DNA of 64,000 nt from Spinacia oleracea. Lineage: Eukaryota > Streptophyta > Magnoliopsida > Caryophyllales > Amaranthaceae. The notes beneath the pieces are model-generated. The model was given only the letters and a program-made list of their open reading frames with translations. It ran no database searches and was not told the DNA's origin. Position numbers and translations under genes: made by a program. How positions within the stretch are numbered: position 1 is the stretch's first letter; each line of letters starts with the position of its first letter. The stretch is from positions 4,588,001 through 4,652,000 of the forward strand of contig NC_079490.1 of assembly GCF_020520425.1 (NCBI RefSeq). Direction: 5' to 3'. Shown here in pieces: positions 17,906 through 28,950 of the stretch.

Positions 17906-19028
17906 ATTATTGTTCCATCCTTGTCTCCCCTCCTTTGTAAAAGAAAAAGGAAAAGGGAAAAAAGCAACGTAAAGAGTTTAATCTTTTATGATTTTGCATT
18001 TATCGACTTTTTCTTTAAATTTATTCTTGATGTTTATAAATAATATACCACATTTGATAGTGCATCTTTTTATGTGAATTGAGTTACAAACTTCATAATT
18101 GTCATTTCCAATCTAAAGGAGGAATAACCTCCTTAGTTCATTACATGACTTACACCTCACCATATCTATATCGTCGTCTTTACGATGGTATAATTACGAG
18201 TATATACCTTTGTTATCCTCTATTAAATATTTGTTCAGTAATGACATAGCAAATTAAGTAGTTTGTGTCCCCGTTTATTGGTTCCTTGATCTTATATATT
18301 TTTCTCTGTGCAACATTGGAGTACGAGCTGTACTTTATATTGCAGAATAACAATTGGCAATGGCGGATTCAATTAACAAATAAAGGGGTCAATTGACCCC
18401 ACTTAAATTGTGAAATTTTGCTAATTTTCTTTATAATTTTCAACTTTGGTTATAAAAGTAACTACTTGACCACACTAAAATCTGTATTTTTTATTTTGCA
18501 CCCACTAAACATTTTTTCTAGATCCGCCACAGACAATAGGTGCATGTGAATATAACAATTACTACGTATGTGTTTTCTCTAAATTTAATACGTCTATATT
18601 TTCATTGTAGATGCAGTATAACTGATTATTAGTGATATTGTTCTTCCTCGTCAAGATAATATATACTTCGTATGTATATACTTCGGGCATTGATTTATGT
18701 AAAAAAGACTTAATTTTCTAATTTAAAAGCTACCCTTATTTTCTATAAGCATTGTTTAAAAAACCCATGGAAAAGACGTAAGAAGTTGAGATTGCATTGA
18801 TACGTCATGCACTCATGCTTGATTAATCATGTTGTAACGAGCTTAGATTGGTTTATTCACAAAAGTATTGATATCTAAATGGAATATTTAATTTTTTTTG
18901 TATTCCATCTTTACCATCAATCATCATATTTAAAAATGTAATGTTTTCGCTCAACAATATCGCATATCCTATACTTGAATTGAATGAAATGTCGATATGC
19001 CACAATTCCGGCGAAAACGGTGCTCATA
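17906..19028. other. AT-rich spacer with one possible short inverted-end element
   Basis: Bases 18360-18532 begin TGGCGGATTCAATT and end TCTAGATCCGCCA, suggesting a short terminal-inverted-repeat element. The duplication could not be fixed. A related unpaired TGACGGATCTAAAA piece lies near 22440. Nothing else was seen. Confidence 0.4.
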
Positions 19029-19404
19029 GGCTTTGTTTGATTTGACGGAAAACAGTTTCAGTGAAAATGATTTTGCATGAAAAGCATTTTTCAATAAAAA
19101 TATAATTCTAAAGTAGTTTTATTTTGTCTGGTTCCTTACAAGAAAAGTAATGGAGAAAATTAAAGGAAATGGGAGTAGATGGGTTATGGTCTCATGGGTG
19201 GGAGTTGATGGGAAGAAAGAAGAGGGAAGTAAGGAGGAAACTAGGAAAGTGATTTCCTTCTTTTTAAATAGAAAATGTCTTCCACCCATTTTCCTATCAA
19301 TGAAAAATTGTTTTACATTTCTTGCCAAAACAAACAATGGAAAAATAATTGAAAAAAGAAAAATCATTTTCCATGAAAAAAACACCTAACCAAATTAACA
19401 TTCC
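19029..19404. mobile_element. Degenerate Harbinger/Tourist-like MITE
   Basis: It begins GGCTTTGTTTGATTTGACGG and ends with AATCATTTTCCATG..CCTAACCAAATTAAC, similar in layout to the better preserved element at 43913. The target duplication is not clear. Apparent frames inside come from its inverted arms. Confidence 0.45.
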
Positions 19405-19789
19405 CCTAAATAAAAAAAGAATGGACATGAAATGATCAATTTTTTTTTGTAAAACATAGTATGGGGAGTAACAATTGAATCAAAATTATTTCAAATAAGT
19501 TTCCACATGTTTTTAATTTTTTTTTTGGGTGATAATCCGCTTGTTTAATTTAAAAGTAAAAGAATATTCTTAATAAATAAAGAAATTGGGAACCAACTCA
19601 TGAAGCTACAAAATTACGAAAATGCCATTAATAACACGTGCAAGAGAGATCCCAATCCTCTATTTATGAAGATTTAAGGGCCTTACGGGTGAGTTCTAAC
19701 TTCTATATATTCACCTGATTCTCACTTAACGAAATTATCTGAACATATTTTAGTTAAGATGAATAAAATTCACCCATGGGTTTTTTTGT

Positions 19790-19816
19790 TTTTGTTTTTG
19801 TTTGTGTGTGTGTGTG
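19790..19816. repeat. GT microsatellite
   Basis: Run of TTTTTGTTTG followed by repeated GT. Confidence 0.8.
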
Positions 19817-19859
19817 TTACCACCCAATTCACCCTTAGGGTTAATCCGGATTCGGGGCG

Positions 19860-20035
19860 ATTTATGGGTGGATATGTTTCTGATAGAGTATAAAACTAAT
19901 CTTGGGGCTTCAACCATCAGCTTAAGCTTTTGATTGAGTTGGTCCTTTGACATGGTATCAGAGCTGATGGTTTCAGTTTCAATCCCCTCCCAATTATTAT
20001 TGCGGGAGATCTACCCTAAGTTCTTGGTTCTCATT
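19860..20035 (+). mobile_element. LTR retrotransposon or TRIM remnant with primer-binding site
   Basis: TGGTATCAGAGC at 19953-19964 is the methionine-tRNA primer-binding site used by plant LTR elements. It directly follows a sequence ending TTTGACA, as the end of an LTR should. No matching second LTR or gag-pol was seen, so this is a fragment. Confidence 0.65.
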
Positions 20036-20527
20036 ATAAGTTATGGTATTTAGTGGACCATAATTCTATTAATAGTAACCTAACATTTAACCTATGTATT
20101 ATATACTTAATTTGAAGCATGATATATATGCTTACGGAGTTGAGATGGATGAATAGCAAAAACAAGTAGGATAATGACAAGTTGAATTGGTCCATTTTTG
20201 GATACTTACGTAGTATAAGTTATAATTAATTAATTAATTATGATAATCAAGAAATAAGGCAGTGTGATCCATGCATGGTTTTGTCATTGATCATCATGAG
20301 CCATGTCTATTTGCGCCGCCAATAACACTTTATACTCACACCCATCAATTTAATTAACTTAAACTACTCTCCATTTGATTTTGAACTAGTGGTTAGAAAA
20401 TCATTCAAGTAGTTAATTTGTGTAATTGTGTGTGTGTGTTTTTTTTTTTTTTTTTGGGGTGGTGAGTAGGAGGTGGACAAGTGGTCGTCTATTGTTTGAA
20501 CTAGCTAGTACTCTATGAAAACTAACA

Positions 20528-20715
20528 TAGAGTTGGCTCAAGTGGTAAGCAACTTCATGCCGCTTAAGGGAGGTCTCGGGTTCGAGCCTCGCCGTATGCA
20601 GAAACTCTGGTTGGGAGACTCACCCACCACAAGCAAGGTGTGCGACACGGGTCGGATCCGAATGTAGTCGGAACTAAGCTCTGGTAAACCGGGTGTACTA
20701 TGCGTAAAAAAAAAA
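20528..20715 (+). mobile_element. tRNA-derived SINE
   Basis: An RNA polymerase III A-box-like TGGCTCAAGTGG (20533-20544) and B-box GGTTCGAGCC (20579-20588) are spaced about 35 bp apart. A non-tRNA body and a terminal run of ten A follow. Length about 188 bp. A target duplication was not resolved. Such SINEs are common in Amaranthaceae. Confidence 0.82.
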
Positions 20716-20963
20716 GTAGTAGTGCCCTTATATTAAACGTACGTAATCATATCTCTTATTAATTAGGTATACACGTTGTTTCAAAAGCTTATTAGGTTTA
20801 GCAATAAATAATTACTAGGTATACCCAATGTTAGCTCGTATAAAATAACTAAATTTAATCGATTCGGAATGTATTTATTCCTTTGAAATGCACCATGCAT
20901 CCAAATAGACGTACCAATGATATTGTCTTATGTGAATTGAAGCGCACTATATAATAAGATGAA

Positions 20964-21513
20964 GGAAATTTTGGTATTTCCTACCTTAAAAATACAACAC
21001 TTTTGTATTTACTACTTTATGAAATTTTTATTTTAAATTAATACCTTAAACTTCCAATTTTTTTATTATTTACTACCACTTAACAGTTTTCTCATTTTAA
21101 AATTAAGATAAGTCTTTCGTTTCTTAATCGTTTAATGTGATTCAAAGTTCATTATTTTCTTTTTTTCTATAAATACTTCATTGAGAACGACATTTCAAAA
21201 CAATTCGTTTGATAATTCATAAATATTTTAAAATTTTACAAATAAAATTTTATTCTTTTTACCTTTTACAAAATGTTGAAAGAAAGATCCCTATGAAATC
21301 CTTAAACATAAATAAGAAGAAAGAGCTTTGAATCACTTAAAATGATTAAGAAACGAAAGAGATATCCCAATATTAAAATGAGAAAACTGTAAAGTGGCAG
21401 TAAAAAAAAAAAAATAGAACTTTAAGGTAGTAATTTAAAGTAAAATTTTAATAAGATAGTAAATACAAAAGTGGTGTATTTTAAGTTAGTAAACACACAC
21501 AAAAAAAAAATCC
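20964..21513. mobile_element. Foldback Mutator-like element, 550 bp
   Basis: Long inverted arms (TACCTTAAACTTCC.. mirrored by AACTTTAAGGTAGTA, and GTATTTACTACTTT mirrored by GATAGTAAATAC) surround an inner inverted pair (CTTTCGTTTCTTAATC and its mirror). The flanks TAAGATGAA and TAAAATGGA match at 7 of 9 positions, so the ends are placed with moderate confidence. Confidence 0.7.
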
Positions 21514-22665
21514 TAAAATGGAGGGGAAATTAAATTGAGGCAAAGTTGGTGTCCTTAAATTAAACCTAATCTCTTATTAGGTATAAACATTCTCTCAAAA
21601 GCTTACTAAATCTCAACTATATAAATTATTACTCCCTATTATGTTCTTATAGTCATATTAGAAATTTAAATCCATGATTTATATGATATACTACATTGCT
21701 ACCTCGTATATAGATTTCTATTTTGATTCACTCATTAGTTATTACAAGTCAATCTTGACCACCATGATTAATTATAAATTTACGATACAAGTCAATAATT
21801 TTAGTACTTTCTGAAAAAAAAACCTAAACCATTGTATGTGTCAACGGACGTCTAATTAAATTTAAATTTAACACACTAAATTAGTCATCTTCCAAAAATC
21901 AAATAAATCATACCACTAATTAACAAGATAGAGAAAGTATTGTATTCAATTACATTATTTAAAAACTTTACAATATACCACTAATTCATGAAAATGGGCA
22001 TATTATTTTAATGGGTCAAAAGTAATTGGTCAAAATGTTCTTTGAATCTTCATAGCCAATGTGTCAAGTTCACTCACAAAAGATGATGGTGATACGAATA
22101 TTCATCAAATCCACCTCTAAATAAAAAATTGAATAGTAATTAATTAATTAATTAATTAATTAATAAATAAATAGGATTGGAATTAGGATAATGTTATATT
22201 CTAGTCAAGTCATCCATTCTTTTGGAATCCTTGCCCCTTTATAATATTGTAAAGGTTGTTTCCAAGCATTTCCCACCATGAATAGATGAAGTAGGGAAAA
22301 AGAAATGAAACATTGATCTTTTTGGTAAAACTAAATTATATAATTTGAATTATTTTCTTCTTCGATATTGGCCGGTGGAAGAGTAGATTAAACGATAGAT
22401 TTGATTACGTTAGTTTCTACACGTGATGAGGAGGGATAATGACGGATCTAAAAATTGTATTAAGTGGAGTCACTATTACAAAATTATTGAAAAATTTACT
22501 AAATTAAATACTTTTAGATCTGCCAAAAAATAACTAAAATGAGCTAAAATTCCAAAAAATAACTAAAATTCCAAAAAAAAAAAAAAATCGGCCAAGTGAG
22601 CTCAAGTGACCCACTCAGCATACATTAGATCTGCCAGTGAGGAGGGAATACGATAACTTATCTTA
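21514..22665. other. AT-rich spacer with AATT microsatellite
   Basis: An AATT-repeat tract lies at about 22137-22165. No gene was seen. Confidence 0.45.
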
Positions 22666-22667
22666 TA

Positions 22668-22922
22668 CTACCTCCGTTTCATAAAGTTCTTTACGCTTTG
22701 GAAAATGTGTCCAAAGTATAAAAACTTTGACCTTAAATTCGCACCATTAAATACATCAAAACGTTACATGTAAGATCTAGTTAGATTGGTATTAGGATGT
22801 ATTTTCAGAATATCAATTTTTATAATTTTTTCACATACGAAATTGGACATATTAAATAGTTAAATATTGCATTGGAGTTCGTGCAAATAATAACTGTAAA
22901 GATTTTTTTGAAACGGAGGTAG
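22668..22922. mobile_element. Stowaway-like MITE, about 255 bp
   Basis: Ends CTACCTCCGTTTCATAAAG and mirror TTTTTTGAAACGGAGGTAG. TA lies on the left (22666-22667) but TT on the right, so one side of the duplication has mutated. Confidence 0.75.
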
Positions 22923-24040
22923 TTGTACGAAGTAAGGAGCAGTAATAAAATAGCTAGGTGGTCGGGATGTCAATATTGACTTTTTTTTGGAGAGAGGGAT
23001 GTGGATATTGACTATGGACTAGTTTGTATGGATTTCATTTCTCAAAGCATGGGTTTTGTAAATGATTATATTGGGCCTGAAAGGATGCCAATTCAATTTT
23101 GGGCCCAAACCAAGTCCATTTACCACTATAAGTCTATAATCACCATTAGCTTACATAATACCAATGACACTAACAATTAAGTACGGAGTGAACCAACACT
23201 ATTCCACCCAATTAATTTGGGATTAAAGTTTGGTTGTTGTTGTTGTATGAACCAATCCTATTTGAATCTAAGAGGGGTATACAAATTATAAAAAGAAGGA
23301 GGGAATTTGAACATGTGACCTATTGTATATAATGTAAAGAAAAATATGAGAAAGTGTACCTGCACGAATGCACCATGATACACCTTTATATGTGTCGTTG
23401 AATAAAGCTCCTTAATCTTTATCACAAGACTTCAATGATACTATTACAGTTTTGTTCAAATGTATGAATATATATAAATTTATATGTAAGTTGTAACTAT
23501 TATGTAAGATTATTTCTATTATATAAGCTAATTCATAAACAATTTGTTAAAAAAAAGTTAAAATACCTAAAACGCCTTTTAACAATATGTACTCTCTTTT
23601 AACATCGATTGACTAAAGTACCTTTTAAAAATGGACACATATTATTACATACATTAAGTTATACGAGTAATACTTATAATAATTCTAGTGCGGAATAATA
23701 AAAAAAGGGAGAGTTCTCTTCCGCTTTTAAAAAAAATAATTCAATTGATCCTTCAATAAATTCATATAAATCCAAATAAGTTGACAGTCTATCAAGTCAT
23801 TAAATCAATAAGTTTCAATCAATTCTTATTAGTTTAATAAGTTTACCCTCTTGTAATTAAGTTTGACCATGTCCAATAAGTTCCAATCACGTCTATAAAT
23901 TTCAATCATTTCGAATAAGTTCAGTTCATATAAGTCAGTTTTTATCCGACGGAGAAAACACACCCGTTCCAGAATCGAGACCCAAATATGTGGTGGGTCA
24001 AATACTCAAATAGTCCGAAAATCACATAAAAATAAAAATC
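22923..24040. other. AT-rich spacer upstream of psaL
   Basis: AAGTTCAATCA-type repeat phrases at 23760-23940 resemble those at 13830 and 51860. No coding exon. Confidence 0.4.
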
Positions 24041-24052
24041 ATGAAGATGAGA

Positions 24053-24300
24053 GTGGATAAGGTTGAGTCCACCAATCATCCAATCAGAAATCAAAACCCT
24101 TAACTCACAACCATGAAATCCAACTTTCAAGGATAACCTAACATTTCTTTTCTTTCTCTCTCCAAATCTTTAACTTACCAAGTTCTTCACTGCCACACTC
24201 TTCTCATTCTACTCATAACCCTATTATATTCTCTTCTCCCAAATTTTTAATTTTTGGTTCAAAGTAGATTTTATTATTGTTTTAGGGTGGGCTACAAAAA
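24053..24300 (+). promoter_or_regulatory. psaL promoter and leader
   Basis: A GATAAG I-box-like motif (24056-24061) is followed by two CCAAT boxes (24072-24076 and 24080-24084) and a pyrimidine-rich stretch near 24140-24190. No clear TATA box was seen. TATA-less, CAAT- and pyrimidine-rich promoters are common for nuclear photosystem I genes. The leader ends with CTACAAAAAATGG around the start codon. Confidence 0.5.
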
Positions 24301-27300
24301 ATGGCTGCAACCACCTCACCAATGGCTAGCCAATTAAAGAGTGGGTTCACCACTAAGGCTCTTGTGGTTCCTAAGGGCATTTCTGGTCCTGCTTTGAGAG
24401 GGTTCCCTTCTCCTAGGAGGCACACTTCTTTTACCGTTAGGGCTATTAAGACCGAAAAGGTAATTTTACTATTCGACCAGTCTTATATGCAAGTGATTCG
24501 TGCAAAAATGTATAAGAAAAAGAATTGTGTTATTATATCTTATAGCATAAAGTAACTGATTTTCCGCATGTTTACATATTCGTAATTGATTGGGATATTT
24601 GAAGGGTGTGTTTCAATGTTGTAATTTGGTTTAATTTTTTAATTAATATTAGCACTCGTATAAATTTGTAATGAATAAAGTAATTTAACAGGGGACATTA
24701 AAAAGTCAATAACTCGAGAGTTTTCTTATAAAATAAAGATGTTCGATTCAATATCACTAAGTTTTAAGCACGGTCGTATACAAATGAAGTACATATCACT
24801 AGTTTTAGTGACACTATATATTATCCTTACGCTAAGTAAGGTGTGACATGGGCAATCATTGATATAATTATGTGAATTAGTAGAGATTTAGAATGATAAT
24901 CATACTAAATTAAGAGTGGTAATATTTTGGTACGCACGTTGAATATGATTATGACATTAATTCGGTACTTTTGACCTAAAATTCGGTGATTTAGATCTTT
25001 GATGATGTATGTTTGCTGACATGTCTGGTGTTTTTTTTTTTTGGTATCACCAGAAATATTATTTTATGGAGTGACTGTTTTTATGTCTCCCTTATTTATT
25101 CTATCCAAAGTTTGTTTTTTGTGGTTGTGAATTTGTGATGATTTATAGGGACAATTACATATTCGGCCATTGCGAACCCTCATATTTAACTATTAATTTC
25201 TAGGATTTTTTGGATAAAACCACCTTTTAAAGTTCAACTTTTTGAAATAACCACCTTATATGTTTTTTTTTTTTTAAAAACCACCTTAAACTTTCAAAGT
25301 TTAAGAAATCACCACCTTCTGTCAACTTCCGTCAAATGTTCCGTCAATGGGGCCCACATCCAACGGCCAAACATTCGGAAGTTAATGGAACATTTGACGA
25401 AAGTTTTGACGGAAGTTAACAGAAGGTGGTGATTTCTTAAACTTTGGAAGTTTAAGGTGGTTTTTAAAAAAAAAAAACATATAAGGTGGTTATTTCAAAA
25501 AGTTGAACTTTAAAAGGTGGTTTTATCCAAAAAATCCTAATTTCTAACTAGGTGCAAGTAAATGTTATAAAAAGTTGATATCGTGAACTAACAATATCCC
25601 TCGTAAATATGTTTTAGTTTATGTACAATTTATCAAAGCCGGTCAAAATAAAGTACACAAGCAATTCAAAAGAAAAACGTTGCAAATAATATAGAATGGA
25701 GAAAGTATAATAGATGGGATAAGGGGAATTCAAACTTATAACCTATACAACGACCTTAAGTGTTAATCACTAAACCAAGACGTTATTGATTTTAAGTTTT
25801 GTTTTTATATAATTGGTTATATTTATAGATACTCCATTTGTGGAAAATAATATTCTTGTCTAGATTTAACTTTCTTATGTAATAGCAAATCGAAATCATA
25901 AACTTTATAGTGAATCGGAAAGAGAAATCTATTTGGAAAAAGTTTGATTCTTGAAATCAGAGAAACAATGATCTTTCAATTAATCGAATAAGAAGTCTTT
26001 TTAAGTACATGAAAGGAGATCAAGACCAAACCAATTTATTGAACTTGAAAGAAACTAACAAAAAGATGACATAAAGTTGGGTCAAAAGTGGCAAAATCTT
26101 CTAAGGAGATTATTTAGTTAAGAATCAAAGGCTAAAAGTATTATTTAGTTAAGAATCAAAGGCTAAAAGTATAGAGAATCAAAGATTAGGGAAGATTGTT
26201 GCTTGAGGGGAGGTGGGGTTGTATAAGGTAATGCAAACTATTTGTTAAGTAGTTGTCTAGTTGATTAATTCCCCTTTTAAAAAAGTATAGGCGTATCTGA
26301 ACTGAAAACACAAGAATTTCTTATCAAGTTACAGTTGTAAATAGTCTTACAAGAATGAGATTGCTAAGGGAAAACAACGCGTAAAGGACTTACATTGGTA
26401 AGCGTGAAAAAGTAAAGTGTAATCATTATTATCGAAACAGAGGGAGTAGCTCTTAGAAACTCAATTGATCACCCATAGTTTAGGGTTCCATTAGTTTGAA
26501 CTAAATTTTATCAATAAACTTTTATTTTCGATATCAACTTGTTTATCTTATACAAGTATGGAGTTGAGTTTAAAGCTAAGGCTGTCAAATCGAGTCATCA
26601 GATGGTTAAAGATCGGATATAGTCGATTTTTTTGTACTGGGTCATTGTATCATACATGTTGAAATGTGTAATCTTTTTTAACGGGTCATTCAGATGTCAG
26701 TCGGGTCGGGTCAATTTTTAACCGTCCGGGATTTGCCAATTTTGTTTACATCATTGCTTTTTACATCTTCAAAAAAAACACTTAAAAGAAAATCAAAATC
26801 AGAACTAACATTGGTGCTTGTTTAATCTGATTTGGGCAGCCAACATACCAAGTAATCCAGCCTCTAAATGGAGACCCATTCATTGGTGGGCTTGAGACCC
26901 CAGTAACATCCAGCCCATTGATTGCCTGGTACCTATCCAACCTCCCAGCCTACAGGACTGCAGTCAACCCACTTCTACGTGGTGTTGAGGTGGGCTTGGC
27001 CCATGGGTTTTTATTGGTAGGCCCATTCGTGAAAGCCGGCCCATTAAGAAACACTGAGTATGCTGGTGCTGCAGGTTCCTTGGCTGCTGCAGGACTTGTA
27101 GTGATCCTTAGCATGTGTTTGACTATGTATGGCATTGCTTCCTTCAAGGAGGGAGAACCGTCTATCGCCCCGGCTTTGACTTTGACCGGTAGGAAGAAGC
27201 AACCCGACCAACTCCAATCCGCGGACGGGTGGGCCAAGTTCACCGGAGGGTTCTTCTTCGGTGGTGTTTCCGGTGTTACATGGGCTTACTTCCTCATGTA

Positions 27301-27331
27301 TGTTCTTGACCTTCCTTACTACTTCAAGTGA
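24301..27331 (+). CDS. psaL: Photosystem I reaction centre subunit XI (PsaL) precursor, 216 aa
   Basis: Two exons: 24301-24459 and 26840-27331, with a phase-0 GT..AG intron of 2380 bp. Exon 1 encodes 53 residues of a serine-, threonine- and basic-rich chloroplast transit peptide with almost no acidic residues; cleavage is expected near RAIKTEK. Exon 2 encodes nearly all of the mature protein: a stromal [17 protein letters not shown] segment, then three hydrophobic helices at about 102-119, 129-151 and 188-209, ending DLPYYFK. Known: PsaL sits in the thylakoid membrane. It forms the contact for photosystem I trimers in cyanobacteria and the docking side for state-transition LHCII in plants, together with PsaH and PsaO. 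The sequence agrees with my memory of the spinach protein; no alignment was run. Confidence 0.98.
25203..25537. mobile_element. Foldback Mutator-like element, 335 bp, in the psaL intron
   Basis: Nearly perfect inverted arms of about 150 bp start GGATTTTTTGGATAAAACC. They are flanked by a perfect 9-bp duplication TAATTTCTA (25194-25202; 25538-25546). The arms repeat ACCACCTT phrases separated by A/T runs, and the centre is GGGGCCCACATCC-like. There is no coding capacity. Good arm identity suggests recent insertion. Confidence 0.93.
25712..25790 (-). mobile_element. Possible SINE fragment in the psaL intron
   Basis: On the minus strand GGTTTAGTGATTAACAC (A-box-like) is followed at tRNA-like spacing by GTTTGAATTCC (B-box-like). 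Ends not defined. Confidence 0.4.
26111..26172. repeat. Two-copy 31-bp tandem repeat in the psaL intron
   Basis: TATTTAGTTAAGAATCAAAG occurs at 26111 and 26142 with the same following bases. Confidence 0.85.
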
Positions 27332-27989
27332 GTGAGTGGTATGCTTTTGTTTGTAAGGGTCTAAACTTCTATGATTGTGAAGATGGGAAAAGATATTGTA
27401 TATTTCAAGAAAAATACTTTGCACTATCTTTGCTCCTTTGCTATGTTCTTTTTTCTATTTAAGTTCGATATTATTTACAACGACAACTAAAAGTAGTCAA
27501 ACAGGGATATTAAAAAACTGGCCCGGATGGGTTCAGGCCAGACCAGACCAGATGGAAGACAAACTATTCGGTCTTAGGGCCATGAAATATAGATATAAGT
27601 TTAAAGCCGGTTTGATCAGGGTTTTGGACTGGTTTTTTCCGATTCCGGTCCAACTCCAATTCAAGCATAACCTGTCCGATCGCTAAGTCTTGAATTTTCA
27701 AATTTCTAGTACCCGATTCGGTCCAGGTTTAGATAAGTGGACACCAATTACTAGAAGTAGTTAAAGTGTCCTAATTGAAACCCTGATGGACAAAGGAATA
27801 GGGACAAAGGAATTCCAAAAGAGTTTAAACCCGTTTTCTACTACATTCATCACAAAATAACATGTCACATTTCTATTTTTGTTAATCTCGAACTAATTAG
27901 CCATTTTTGGAATTTATTAGGTGAATCATATGCTTTCCCATATCCCCTTAACGCACTCTGTTCTAGCATTTTACGCATTCAAAAGAAAC
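27332..27989. other. psaL 3' flank and repeat-derived sequence
   Basis: The psaL 3' UTR probably extends to about 27450. Bases 27490-27740 carry GGTCCGGTT/CCGGTCCAA-type phrases like those at 54300-54880, typical of eroded hAT-type repeats. The open frames here are not genes. Confidence 0.4.
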
Positions 27990-27997
27990 CCTACAAT

Positions 27998-28491
27998 TAG
28001 GGGTGAGCAAAAAGTTAGTGTGCCCTGAATCGGAACCAGAACCTGATAGGAACCTGCGGTTCCGGTTCCGGTTCCGGGTAACAAAATTGGAAACCTGTTG
28101 CAACAGGTTCCGGTTCTCAATTTTTCGGAACGGGTACCCTGTTGGGTACCCTGTACACACTAATTCTAATATGAATTACCCAAAATAAGGGTTTGGGGCT
28201 TATAAAAATGCTCCCTATGCCTAAAATATAAAACAATCAAAGCTAGTTTTTGGAAAATATAAATATAAAATTACAATTTAAGCCCAAGCTATAAAATCAA
28301 TCAAAGTCCAAACTATAAAGTAGATTTTTTTCTCAATAAAATTAACAATAATTTATTTAAATTTTTAAAATGACAGGGTACCTTGAATCGGAACCTGTTA
28401 GAACATGTTCCGGTTCTCATTTTCAGGAACTTGTTGCAACAGGTTCCGATTCCTGAAATTTTGACAGGGTACCCTGTTGTGCTCAACCCTA
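27998..28491. mobile_element. hAT-type element, 494 bp
   Basis: Ends TAGGGGTGAGCA and mirror TGCTCAACCCTA are flanked by a perfect 8-bp duplication CCTACAAT (27990-27997; 28492-28499). The interior repeats GAACCTGTTGCAACAGGTTCC, itself a palindrome, and CAGGGTACCCTGT. No transposase. Confidence 0.92.
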
Positions 28492-28950
28492 CCTACAATA
28501 GTATAATAATGGATAATTTCAGTATATTAGCTAATTTGATTTAAGTTCTCAAATGAAATGTGATATACGTAGTATATATTTGAGTGTATTGTGGTACACT
28601 TCTCACTGAAATAATGATAACAATGATAATTGAGTAATCAAGAAACCAAGATAAAGTAATTGAATTCACATCGATAGATTCATCATTTTCCCTTCCTAAG
28701 TATCACAACTTGTTCTTTACAACACAACCCATCATAACCAAAATATGCAATATAATTATCCCGGCCATGATTTGTACATAATTACACAAAACTAACACAA
28801 TTACAACCCAAATCATATGTATATGCCCACAAATTAAAGAGAACATCTTTGATTGCAAGACATATACTACAAAGTATATTATATTATATTATATTATATG
28901 ATTAAAAGCAAAAGATTATATTATATATAATCTTAATATAATCTTCAAGA

